A stretch of DNA of 38,805 nt from a virus: the IMG/VR virus record IMGVR_UViG_3300015194_000008, positions 1-38,805 of that record; one strand, 5' to 3'. Shown here piece by piece: positions 30,663 to 37,397 of this stretch (position 1 is its first letter; every line of letters starts with the position of its first letter). The notes beneath the pieces were generated by a model. That model was not told where the DNA came from. It searched no databases and saw nothing but the letters and a program-made list of their open reading frames with translations. The position numbers and the translations under genes were made by a program.

Positions 30663-30767
30663 ATGAAGACAACACACATTTTATTCATAGCCTTAGTTAT
30701 AAGCTTCCTTGTATATGCTTATGCTATGAATACAGGCCACTTTTTACCCGATTATATAAACAACTAA
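30663..30767 (+). CDS. 34-residue membrane or secreted peptide
   Basis: Reads MKTTHILFIALVISFLVYAY and then AMNTGHFLPDYINN. A hydrophobic N-terminal segment ending AYA could be a signal anchor or cleavable signal. Its TAA is one base before the ATG of the next gene, which supports translation. First gene of the rightward arm; unknown role, possibly superinfection exclusion. Confidence 0.45.
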   Translation: MKTTHILFIALVISFLVYAYAMNTGHFLPDYINN

Positions 30768-30768
30768 T

Positions 30769-30915
30769 ATGGAAAACAAAATATATAAATGCGAGGTCTG
30801 TAAAGCAAGGGACGCTGACCGCTATAACGAGACGGTGAGAGACAGAAATACAAAGATAGTTAAAATCTTAACTATTTGTAATAGATGCTTAGAGAAAATT
30901 ACTGGAGTTAAATAA
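30769..30915 (+). CDS. 48-residue zinc-ribbon protein
   Basis: CEVC (8-11) and CNRC (37-40) with a charged basic middle (RDADRYNETVRDRNTKIVK) form a compact zinc ribbon. The ATG follows the previous stop by one base. Probable nucleic-acid or polymerase-binding early protein; no named family recognised. Confidence 0.6.
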   Translation: MENKIYKCEVCKARDADRYNETVRDRNTKIVKILTICNRCLEKITGVK

Positions 30916-31035
30916 AAGATTTCTTAAAACATCCTTGCGAGCGTCCTTGTAGGACGTTCCAAAGGGTATTTTATACAAATATCCCTAACTCGCTATCTAT
31001 GCGAGCGAGTACCTTAACAATTAAATAAAAAGATT
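30916..31035 (+). promoter_or_regulatory. Structured leader of the 31036 gene
   Basis: Three consecutive hairpins: CGTCCT-TGT-AGGACG, GGG-TATTT with AAATA-T-CCC (one bulge), and CTCGC-TATCTAT-GCGAG, followed by an A-rich stretch before the ATG. No promoter or U tract is evident, so this looks like an RNA leader or processing region. Confidence 0.4.
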
Positions 31036-31644
31036 ATGAAACTAAACAAAAACAAGTTTGACGATATTCAACTTGGATACTTAAACCAAGCCGAGAAACT
31101 ACAAGCCGAATTAATAAACATAGGCTTTATGGCCTCAAGGATAGAGAAGGGCGAGGATAGAACAGATTTTCAAGTGATATATTTTGACGGCGTACGCGAT
31201 TATTTAATAAGACGCGGGTATGATGGCAATATATATGCACATAGAAAAGAATATGCACATTATCCGAATGTTTCAAGCTCTACGCGAGGCGAAGTATACG
31301 CAAAATACAAAGGCGATAATATGAAAGTATTGACCGCCAAGAAGCTACAAGCCAAGCTAGACGCTGAAAACGCAAGCGAAAGCGAGCTGGAAGCAAAAGA
31401 AAAAGAAGCACAAGACAAAATCAACGCCTTTCTAAAAAGCATTGACGGCTTAGGCTTTAAATTCTCACGCGAGGATTACAAAGACGAAAAAAGCCCTATA
31501 AAGTCGGGCGAGCTAGTAAAGAACGGCGTAGAGTTTGAATTTACTATTAGTCAAGACGGCTATATAAGTAAGAAAATTAAAATACATTACGCCGTAGACA
31601 ATACGCTAGAAAACTTCTTAAAATTATCAGACAATAAACTATAA
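31036..31644 (+). CDS. Hypothetical early protein, 202 aa
   Basis: Not recognised. Residues 1-95 form an alpha/beta domain (DFQVIYFDGVRDYLIRRGYD). Then comes a long charged coiled coil (KKLQAKLDAENASESELEAK) and a C-terminal beta domain (GVEFEFTISQDGYISKKIKI). Two structurally similar beta parts joined by a coil suggest an adaptor or DNA-associated protein. Four bases separate it from the next gene. Confidence 0.6.
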   Translation: MKLNKNKFDDIQLGYLNQAEKLQAELINIGFMASRIEKGEDRTDFQVIYFDGVRDYLIRRGYDGNIYAHRKEYAHYPNVSSSTRGEVYAKYKGDNMKVLTAKKLQAKLDAENASESELEAKEKEAQDKINAFLKSIDGLGFKFSREDYKDEKSPIKSGELVKNGVEFEFTISQDGYISKKIKIHYAVDNTLENFLKLSDNKL

Positions 31645-31648
31645 TTTT

Positions 31649-32098
31649 ATGAAACTATACGCAGCAACAACAAGCGAGAGAGCTACAAAGGGACAGGGAG
31701 GAGAATATATCACGTTTGAATTGAAAGACGAGAAGCGATTGACGGCTTTGACTCTACAATTTGAAAGCGATAATGGCGAAATACTCCCGCAAGTTATGGG
31801 AGGCACGCCAGAGTTACTTCTGGCATTGCAAAATGAAGTTAATCAAGCGGTGAATAGCTTAGAATGGGACAAGACACAAGGACAAGAGGGCAACATAACT
31901 TGCGAATGTGGTAAAAGCTTTTATGGCCTAGAGGGCAAAGAGGACACATGTCCGAAGTGTTTAGAAAAAATAATCAAAGGTGAAAAGAAAAAAGACAAAT
32001 GCAATAATTGCGGTGAGAGTTTTGAAACTCTTATCACATTTAAAGACAATCAAGGCAAGGAATTGAGTTTCTGCCACGATTGTGCAGAAGCAGAATAG
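31649..32098 (+). CDS. Double zinc-ribbon protein, 149 aa
   Basis: An N-terminal beta domain (residues 1-80) is followed by CEC...CPKC (about 89-109) and CNNC...CHDC (about 122-146), two zinc ribbons. Together with 30769-30915 and 36904-37095 it belongs to a set of small Cys-rich early proteins. An intrinsic terminator follows at 32114. Function unknown. Confidence 0.6.
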   Translation: MKLYAATTSERATKGQGGEYITFELKDEKRLTALTLQFESDNGEILPQVMGGTPELLLALQNEVNQAVNSLEWDKTQGQEGNITCECGKSFYGLEGKEDTCPKCLEKIIKGEKKKDKCNNCGESFETLITFKDNQGKELSFCHDCAEAE

Positions 32099-32113
32099 TC
32101 AAAAATCAAAAGA

Positions 32114-32142
32114 CCGACACAGCATAGAGTGTCGGCTTTTTT
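32114..32142 (+). terminator. Intrinsic terminator of the first early unit
   Basis: CCGACAC (32114-32120), loop AGCATAGA, GTGTCGG (32129-32135), then CTTTTTT. It closes transcription after 32098 and isolates the origin region and the primase/helicase genes as a second unit. Confidence 0.85.
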
Positions 32143-32252
32143 GTATACCCAAAACCATACCGCTTAATCGTATTCAGAAACGCACGGCACAACGCACGAA
32201 ACTCAGACAGGGCAGGAAAATGCAAAATAATCACAACGGACGAAAGCCGGCA

Positions 32253-32380
32253 GGGACAGCTAAGCTCATTTATTTCAGGACATTGGACGGGCAAAACGAA
32301 AAAACCTACCGGGGACAGCTAAGATGATTTAAAACAGGTTATCCACATCTTTATCCCCACATGACATTGGACGGGCAAAA
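32253..32380. repeat. Candidate replication origin: duplicated motifs with DnaA boxes
   Basis: Two copies each of GGGACAGCTAAG (32253-32264, 32312-32323) and GACATTGGACGGGCAAAA (32279-32296, 32363-32380). Between the second pair lie TTATCCACA (32339-32347) and the near match TTATCCCCA (32351-32359), spaced 12 bp. The block is immediately upstream of the VapE-type primase/helicase gene. The stretch 32143-32407 holds no gene. Confidence 0.5.
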
Positions 32381-32396
32381 TGCATAGGCGTATAAT
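32367..32396 (+). promoter_or_regulatory. Promoter of the replication genes
   Basis: TTGGAC (32367-32372), inside the second direct repeat, 18-bp spacer, TATAAT (32391-32396). The RNA start is predicted near 32403, five bases before the small ORF at 32408. Overlap with the repeat means an origin-binding protein could also regulate it. Confidence 0.6.
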
Positions 32397-32407
32397 TATA
32401 AATACAC

Positions 32408-32521
32408 ATGAATAAACCATTACCATTTTCGATACTTAATTTAAAAGAGCGAGATCTCGTACTCCTTACGGAGCAGGCTGTAATGGGCCTGATTCAACGA
32501 GATCTCGCTCTTTTACGTTAA
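32408..32521 (+). CDS. 37-residue leader peptide candidate spanning an inverted repeat
   Basis: ATG at 32408 begins MNKPLPFSILNLKERDLVLL, followed by TEQAVMGLIQRDLALLR. The frame covers the whole 32443-32514 inverted repeat and stops five bases before the 32527 ATG, so it could couple translation. The helix is amphipathic. Coding through a perfect inverted repeat is unusual; the ORF may instead be incidental to an RNA or DNA structure. Confidence 0.4.
   Translation: MNKPLPFSILNLKERDLVLLTEQAVMGLIQRDLALLR
32443..32514. repeat. Inverted repeat with perfect 18-bp arms and two inner hairpins
   Basis: AAAAGAGCGAGATCTCGT (32443-32460) is the exact reverse complement of 32497-32514. The 36-base interior contains CTCC-TTAC-GGAG (32462-32473) and CAGGC-TGTAATGG-GCCTG (32474-32491), giving a three-way junction. 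Each arm also holds the palindrome CGAGATCTCG. It may act as a regulatory RNA fold, a cruciform or a double operator. Confidence 0.75.
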
Positions 32522-32526
32522 ATAGC

Positions 32527-33855
32527 ATGAAATCAAAAGCCAAATTAGAAGTTCCACAAAAAGTATTCTTGGGGGGAAGCGACAAAGCTCTTTCCTTAGA
32601 TGAGCAAACGGACTATATGGAAGGTCTCAATCTTTTGTACGTAGAAAAGGCCAAGCAACGAGTTTATACAATGTGCACGGAGAACATTTGCCGGATCCTC
32701 AGAGTACACAAGGTTTCAATCGCAGGGCTTAGATATGATGAGTTCAGAAATTTATACGAAATCAAATTTATTAGTAAGGATTGGCGAGCAATCGACGATC
32801 AAGACGCCGTTACGATTCAGACCAAGATTAGTATCCAGTATGAATTCTTTCAGAAGGTCGGCAAAGAAATGGTTCGAGATGCCATTGTTCAAGTCGCAAA
32901 TGAGAACACTTACGACTCCGCAAAGGACTACATCAAAGCCATCAAGTGGGATGAAACCCCACGCCTTGAGTCATGGCTCACACAAACATACGGCGTATCA
33001 GAAGATATTTACCACAAGGCGGTTGGTCCAATATGGTTGAAGGGACTTGTCAAAAGAATTGTAGATCCCGGATGTAAATTCGATTATGTTTTAGTGCTCG
33101 AGGGCGAGCAGGGATCTAAGAAAAGCACATCTCTTTCCATACTGGGTCGCGACTGGCATGTTGAAACAACAATGGGGACAGAGAACAAGGACTTTTTCAT
33201 GCAGTTTCAAGGCAAAGCCATTATCGAATTCTCGGAAGGAGAGACACTCTCGCGGACAGAAGTAAAAAGGATGAAGGCAATCATCACAACGCAAGTTGAT
33301 ACATTCAGACCTCCTTATGGTCGCGTTACCAAAGACTTTCCTCGTCGTTGCGTCTTTGCTATGACCACAAACCAAAACGAGTACCTGAAGGATGAAACAG
33401 GCAACCGTCGCTGGTTGCCGGTAACTCTACAACTCCCTCAAGCAAACATCGAATGGCTTAAAGAGAACCGCGATCAACTACTTGCTGAAGCTTATCATCG
33501 TGTTGTTGTTCTTGAAGAAGATGTCTACAACCTTCCGCAACAAGAGACAATCTTCCAGCAATCACTTCGACGCGTGCTTGATCCCAACTCCGATAGAATT
33601 GTTAACTGGTACTTTAACGACCTGACAGACGCTCACCGAGAGGCGGGGATTACCACAGAACAGGTTTATAAAGATTGTCTCAATAACGGCTTTACAAGTA
33701 GACCCAAAAGCCGTGCGGATGATATGTCCATAGCAAGTGTGCTCAGGGAAGTTTTAAAACTAGAGAAGAAACAGGTCATGATTGAATACGTGCGCATGTA
33801 CAGGTACTACGAAACAAACGCTACTGTCCTTGCCGGCGTAACAGGTAAATTTTAA
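32527..33855 (+). CDS. VapE/VirE-family primase-helicase (SF3-like ATPase), 442 aa
   Basis: The N-terminal 120 residues are a putative DNA-binding region. Then come AIKWDETPRLESWL, Walker A GEQGSKKS (193-200), KAIIEFSEGETLSRTEVKRM (Walker B-type), RRCVFAMTTNQNEYLKDETG (arginine/sensor region), NRRWLPV. This order is diagnostic of virulence-associated E family ATPases that serve phage and mobile-element replication. No separate primase or DNA polymerase gene is visible, so host polymerase is probably recruited. It lies just downstream of the candidate origin. Confidence 0.88.
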   Translation: MKSKAKLEVPQKVFLGGSDKALSLDEQTDYMEGLNLLYVEKAKQRVYTMCTENICRILRVHKVSIAGLRYDEFRNLYEIKFISKDWRAIDDQDAVTIQTKISIQYEFFQKVGKEMVRDAIVQVANENTYDSAKDYIKAIKWDETPRLESWLTQTYGVSEDIYHKAVGPIWLKGLVKRIVDPGCKFDYVLVLEGEQGSKKSTSLSILGRDWHVETTMGTENKDFFMQFQGKAIIEFSEGETLSRTEVKRMKAIITTQVDTFRPPYGRVTKDFPRRCVFAMTTNQNEYLKDETGNRRWLPVTLQLPQANIEWLKENRDQLLAEAYHRVVVLEEDVYNLPQQETIFQQSLRRVLDPNSDRIVNWYFNDLTDAHREAGITTEQVYKDCLNNGFTSRPKSRADDMSIASVLREVLKLEKKQVMIEYVRMYRYYETNATVLAGVTGKF

Positions 33856-33868
33856 GTATATACAAAGA

Positions 33869-35104
33869 GTGCTCTACAAACACCAAGAAAAAATAATTAA
33901 GGAAGATCGTAAGAAGTACGGCTTATTTCTTGGAACTGGCTCGGGGAAAACAAGGATAGCCTTACTTCTGGCACGAGGTAAGACTCTGGTCATATGTCCA
34001 AAGACTCAACGTGAAGACAAAAACTGGCAGCGCGAAGCAAAGAATAATAATCTCAAGATCGATTTAACCGTCATTTCCAAAGAAGACTTCCGCCGCGACT
34101 CGGCCACCCTACCCCGCTTTGATACCGTCATCATAGATGAAGCTCACACCTGCCTCGGTGTTAACCCGACCACTTGCTATGTCAAAGGCGTCCCTACACC
34201 AAAGACCTCAAAACTATTCTCTGGCCTTCAGTCATTTCTCAGCCGTACAAAGCCCGAGCGATTTTATCTCGTTACCGCAACCGTCATACGATCTCCGATG
34301 ACTGTTTGGGCGGCAGCCGTTCTCTTGGGTTACGACATAAACTTTTATCAGTTCAGAGACAGATTTTACACAAAACTCCCAATGCCCGGACGCGAAGTTT
34401 ATAGAGCCAAGAGCGACGATGGTAGCAAAGACTCACTGGCCAATCTCGTTAAGAAAATCGGTTACGTTGGAAGACTCGAGGATTACTTCGATGTGCCACA
34501 ACAGCAATTCAAAACCATTTATGTTGAGCTGACAGATGAACAGCGAACAAGACTGAAGACTCTACCTCTTGATTTTCCCGAACCAATAGTGCTCGTCGGC
34601 AAGAAGCATCAGGTGGAAAATGGGGTGCTTTCGGGTGACGAGTTTAATCCAAGCGAATCATTCCCCACAGAAAAGCTCCGGGTCATTCTCGATCTTGCTC
34701 TCGAATTTCCGAGAATGGTTGTCTTTGCTAAGTACAGAGGCCAAATTGACTACATGCAGAAGCTTATCACCGAACATGGGTACAATGTGCTAACACTCAC
34801 CGGAGACACCAAGGATCGAGGCTCAGTCCTCGCACAAGCCAATTCCATGAAGGAATGTATCTTCATAGCCCAGTCCCAAATAAGTGCAGGGTGGGAGCTC
34901 CCTCAATACCCCCTAATGGTTTTTGCTTCAATGAGTTACTCAGTAGTTGATCGAATACAAGGCGAAGGCCGCATCTTGCGCGCCAATGCTCTCAAGAAAA
35001 ATCTCTTTGTTGACATTGTTGTGCGGGGAGGAGTCGACGAGGCGGTGTATAAATGTATTAAAAACAAACAGGACTTCGACGAGCGTATATACTTAAAGAT
35101 ATGA
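33869..35104 (+). CDS. SF2 (SNF2-like) DNA helicase, 411 aa
   Basis: Motif I GTGSGKT (22-28), motif II IIDEAH (88-93), motif III-like LVTATVIRS, second RecA domain with MVVFAKYRGQIDYMQKLITE, TGDTKDR, SQISAGWEL and the QGEGRILR motif VI. Small phage helicases of this form remodel replication or recombination intermediates. It starts with GTG at 33869; its TGA overlaps the next ATG. Confidence 0.88.
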   Translation: MLYKHQEKIIKEDRKKYGLFLGTGSGKTRIALLLARGKTLVICPKTQREDKNWQREAKNNNLKIDLTVISKEDFRRDSATLPRFDTVIIDEAHTCLGVNPTTCYVKGVPTPKTSKLFSGLQSFLSRTKPERFYLVTATVIRSPMTVWAAAVLLGYDINFYQFRDRFYTKLPMPGREVYRAKSDDGSKDSLANLVKKIGYVGRLEDYFDVPQQQFKTIYVELTDEQRTRLKTLPLDFPEPIVLVGKKHQVENGVLSGDEFNPSESFPTEKLRVILDLALEFPRMVVFAKYRGQIDYMQKLITEHGYNVLTLTGDTKDRGSVLAQANSMKECIFIAQSQISAGWELPQYPLMVFASMSYSVVDRIQGEGRILRANALKKNLFVDIVVRGGVDEAVYKCIKNKQDFDERIYLKI

Positions 35105-35490
35105 TAAAACGCGAAGCTAAATTCACAACCCTTTTCCGTCACTGGCTCCGGGCCAACCCAATGTCGAGTGCGGCGTTTGAGTTGAAGCAGACTACGTCCG
35201 GCTCGATTCCCTTCGACGCAGTACAAGAACACCAGATTGTCGCACTTCTTGCAGCTAAATCAAGAAACGGAATTTTATATAAAGCACCAGATGATTCGCG
35301 CGGAGTGAAGCCGTTTGATCTTTTTTATCTCAGGAGCGCAGACGCTTACGTTGTCATCAAATATCCGGGCGTATTTTTCATAATTGAAGTAGAAGATTTC
35401 TTTCGTGAACAAACAGTCAGCAAAAGAAAATCCCTCACTCTCGAAAGAGCAAGGGAAATTTCTTTTATCGAAGTATTATCTAGCGACTAG
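35101..35490 (+). CDS. Holliday-junction resolvase / endonuclease-like protein, 129 aa
   Basis: Begins MIKREAKFTTLFRHWLRANP and contains FELKQTTSGSIPFDAVQEHQ, then GVKPFDLFYLRSADAYVVIK and FFIIEVEDF. The spacing of E, D and E/K residues fits a compact PD-(D/E)XK-type nuclease that many phages keep beside helicases, usually annotated as resolvase. It is translationally coupled to the helicase (ATGA). Its TAG lies opposite the stop of a leftward gene (CTAG shared). Confidence 0.6.
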   Translation: MIKREAKFTTLFRHWLRANPMSSAAFELKQTTSGSIPFDAVQEHQIVALLAAKSRNGILYKAPDDSRGVKPFDLFYLRSADAYVVIKYPGVFFIIEVEDFFREQTVSKRKSLTLERAREISFIEVLSSD

Positions 35491-35606
35491 ACTGCTACTG
35501 CGTCTCCTTCAGGAGCTGAACTTTCTTCGTCAGCCGCCTCTGCATTTTCAGCCGCTACTTCTTCCTCTGTTTTTACTTCTTCAACTTTCTTTTCTTCTTC
35601 TTGCAT
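35487..35606 (-). CDS. 39-residue acidic protein
   Basis: Reads MQEEEKKVEEVKTEEEVAAE and then NAEAADEESSAPEGDAVAV, almost entirely Glu, Ala, Val and Lys. It follows the SSB gene by 20 bases on the same strand and ends tail to tail with the resolvase gene. The acidic chain could mimic DNA or compete for basic partners; low complexity makes homology hard to judge. Confidence 0.5.
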   Translation of the reverse strand: MQEEEKKVEEVKTEEEVAAENAEAADEESSAPEGDAVAV

Positions 35607-35625
35607 AGTTTTATTTAATTAGTTA

Positions 35626-36162
35626 TTAGTCAAACGGAATTTCGTCGCTATCGCTTTTGATAGAATCAAAGGCTTTGTCGACTTCACTTGCGGGAGCGGC
35701 AGCCCCACCTTCTGCCATACTCTCTGAGTCTAATTCCTTAACTGTCTTATTGCCGTCGTTTGCTGGAAGTTTTGTTCCATAAAAAGCAATAACTTTTGTT
35801 GCTGATAATCCCTTTTCGCGTGCTGGGATTTCAGATTCAAATTTTACAGTAAGAGGATCACCAAGTCTAAGGTTATCCGTCTTATCAAGAACAAATGAGA
35901 GTCTCTTGATTCCGACGTTTATCATCTCTCCGTTCTGCTGCTCCAGAGTGACGCCTCGTTGATCTTTGAATTTACCTTCTGCGGCTCGGTAGAATACATC
36001 GCGGATATATCCCTGAACCATGTCGCCGACCTTCTCTGCTTTCCACCAATTATCCCATGCGAGATCTCTTGGTTTCGTCAAAGCGTCCTTTTCGAAATTA
36101 TTAAAATCGTAACCACTTTGTGGGGTAGCTTTTTTAGGAGCTCCTTCTATTTCTTTTGCCAT
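35626..36162 (-). CDS. ssb: Single-stranded DNA-binding protein, 178 aa
   Basis: The middle has OB-fold-like strands (VGDMVQGYIRDVFYRAA, MINVGIKRLSFVLDKTD, GDPLTVKFESEIP), and the C-terminus, after a low-complexity acidic linker, ends DSDEIPFD, the SSB tip that recruits replication proteins. ATG at 36162 is preferred to GTG 36192 because the latter lies upstream of the predicted RNA start. It is read leftward inside the rightward replication arm, with its own promoter. Confidence 0.7.
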   Translation of the reverse strand: MAKEIEGAPKKATPQSGYDFNNFEKDALTKPRDLAWDNWWKAEKVGDMVQGYIRDVFYRAAEGKFKDQRGVTLEQQNGEMINVGIKRLSFVLDKTDNLRLGDPLTVKFESEIPAREKGLSATKVIAFYGTKLPANDGNKTVKELDSESMAEGGAAAPASEVDKAFDSIKSDSDEIPFD

Positions 36163-36197
36163 GTTGCGTGTTGCGTTATTTTTAATGAGCACCTGTG

Positions 36198-36207
36198 TAT
36201 AATACCA
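36198..36207. promoter_or_regulatory. Overlapping divergent promoters
   Basis: TATAAT (36198-36203) on the plus strand and TGGTATTAT (36207-36199) on the minus strand share bases, serving the nuclease gene rightward and the SSB gene leftward. RNA polymerase can use only one at a time, so the two units should compete. Confidence 0.55.
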
Positions 36208-36223
36208 TTGCTTACCGCAAGCA
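36208..36223. repeat. Repeated operator-like element, copy 1
   Basis: TTGCTTACCGCAAGCA, with TGCTT/AAGCA arms, beside the divergent promoters. A second copy (TTGCTTGCCGTAAGCA) overlaps the -35 of the 37235-37263 promoter. Likely a protein-binding site shared by two early units. Confidence 0.5.
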
Positions 36224-36248
36224 CAAGTGATAAGCTGTGTATAACAAT

Positions 36249-36953
36249 ATGAGTTACGGATATAAATTTAATAAAGAAGGAGAGATAATCGGTGAGATAG
36301 ACACTCTTCGCTACTCAGCTCTCGACTCTTGGATGAAATCAAAATCAAGTTACCGAGGACGTTACTATGAAGGCAAATCATTTGCTACTCCAGAGACAAT
36401 GTTCGGCCACATTATGCACAAGGCACTTGAAAATGGTGAAGTGGTACTTGAGGGAATACCACGCCACACAAAGACCGAATACAATATAGAGATATTACTT
36501 CCCCGAAGTGATATCCGGATTGGAGGCTGTATTGATTCATTTGATCCAAAAGGACTTTCGCTTCTTGATTATAAATTCAGCCATCGAAACAAAGATGGCA
36601 AGGCCCCTTGGGATCAGGTCAAAGTTACCCGCCACATGCAACTTGTCTTCTACTCGCTTCTCGTAAAGCTTAAGCATGAGAAGGTCAACCCATACACAAA
36701 ACTTATTTGGGTTGAGACGACTTTTGGGAGGAATTCAATAGAATTTGATGGACACATTCTCGAGGGTGATACAAGAGAATTAAAATTAACAGGTAAGTAC
36801 GAAGTTTTTAATCGAAGAATAGCAAAATGGGAACTCGATGCTTTGATAAAGATTATTAAAAGATGTGCGGCTGAGATTGAAGAAGATTTTAACCAATATA
36901 AAAATGCCCCAGAACTATCTAACATACAAGGCCCAGTGCCAGCATTGCCGTAA
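36249..36953 (+). CDS. PD-(D/E)XK nuclease, RecB/Cas4-like, 234 aa
   Basis: Motifs in order: SYGYKF at the start, RYSALDSWMKSKSSYRGRYY, FGHIMHKALE (motif with His), IGGCIDSFDPKGLSLLDYKF (the D...ExK-type core, here D and DYK), and RHMQLVFYSLLV (QhxxY-like). This is the pattern of RecB-family exonucleases. No four-Cys iron-sulphur cluster is seen, so it is not a complete Cas4. The ATG at 36249 is preferred to GTG 36237. Probably acts in recombination or DNA-end processing with the helicase. Confidence 0.75.
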   Translation: MSYGYKFNKEGEIIGEIDTLRYSALDSWMKSKSSYRGRYYEGKSFATPETMFGHIMHKALENGEVVLEGIPRHTKTEYNIEILLPRSDIRIGGCIDSFDPKGLSLLDYKFSHRNKDGKAPWDQVKVTRHMQLVFYSLLVKLKHEKVNPYTKLIWVETTFGRNSIEFDGHILEGDTRELKLTGKYEVFNRRIAKWELDALIKIIKRCAAEIEEDFNQYKNAPELSNIQGPVPALP

Positions 36954-37095
36954 AACAGTTGAGAGAAAAACATGGAGACTGACGCAGAAGTTTACCTGCA
37001 TGAAATGTAAATTAAAAAGACAGACCGAATATGTGAAAGCCGAAAGAGCCGCGCATAAAATAAGAATAGCCAAATTCAATGAAAGATTTAAATAA
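36904..37095 (+). CDS. Small zinc-ribbon protein, 63 aa
   Basis: CQHC (12-15) and CMKC (32-35) form a zinc ribbon, followed by a long basic helix (KAERAAHKIRIAKFNERFK). The ATG lies inside the 3' end of the nuclease gene (50-base overlap), and its own end overlaps the next gene, so the three are translated in series. Confidence 0.6.
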   Translation: MPQNYLTYKAQCQHCRKTVERKTWRLTQKFTCMKCKLKRQTEYVKAERAAHKIRIAKFNERFK

Positions 37096-37234
37096 AAAAC
37101 AAATATCAAGAGTTATGAGTAAGATTGCCAAGAGCGGACACAAGAAAAAGCCACGATCAAAGGCTTTCTATAGAGCTATGCAGAAGAAAAGCGTGTTGGC
37201 GCGTAAGACCAAAACGCTATCCACAACTAAATAG
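37079..37234 (+). CDS. 51-residue basic protein
   Basis: Reads MKDLNKKQISRVMSKIAKSG, then HKKKPRSKAFYRAMQKKSVL and ends ARKTKTLSTTK. About one third Lys/Arg, suggesting nucleic-acid binding. ATG 37079 overlaps the preceding gene; ATG 37115 is an alternative start. Not recognised. Confidence 0.5.
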   Translation: MKDLNKKQISRVMSKIAKSGHKKKPRSKAFYRAMQKKSVLARKTKTLSTTK

Positions 37235-37263
37235 TTGCTTGCCGTAAGCAATGCATGTATACT
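37235..37263 (+). promoter_or_regulatory. Promoter with operator-like element, copy 2
   Basis: TTGCTT (37235-37240), exact 17-bp spacer, TATACT (37258-37263). The -35 is the first half of TTGCTTGCCGTAAGCA, the same element as at 36208, so a protein binding there would block this promoter. The RNA start is predicted near 37270. Confidence 0.6.
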
Positions 37264-37269
37264 TTAGAG

Positions 37270-37397
37270 GTTCTTCCCAGTTCCCGCTTTAGCCTCAATG
37301 CTCGTTATGATCTGAACACAGCGAAAGCTAAGTAAGAAGCAGACGGCACCAGAGGTTAGAGCAGGGGCTTGGGAGAATACGTTTAACAAAATTCAAA
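37270..37397 (+). ncRNA. Structured leader or small RNA with 26-nt helix arms
   Basis: Bases 37271-37296 pair in one continuous register with 37377-37352: 24 of 26 positions pair (G.U included), with two mismatches and no bulge. The 55-nt interior contains AGC-GAAA-GCT. The helix starts at the predicted RNA 5' end. No U tract follows, so it may be the leader of the 37398 gene or be processed from it. Not recognised as a known family; no gene fits in this stretch. Confidence 0.5.

Noticed and set aside
37348-37380. GGTTAGAGC resembles the D-arm of a tRNA
   Set aside because: No acceptor stem, anticodon arm or T-loop (GTTCRA) can be placed around it; the bases are instead explained by the long helix of the leader RNA.
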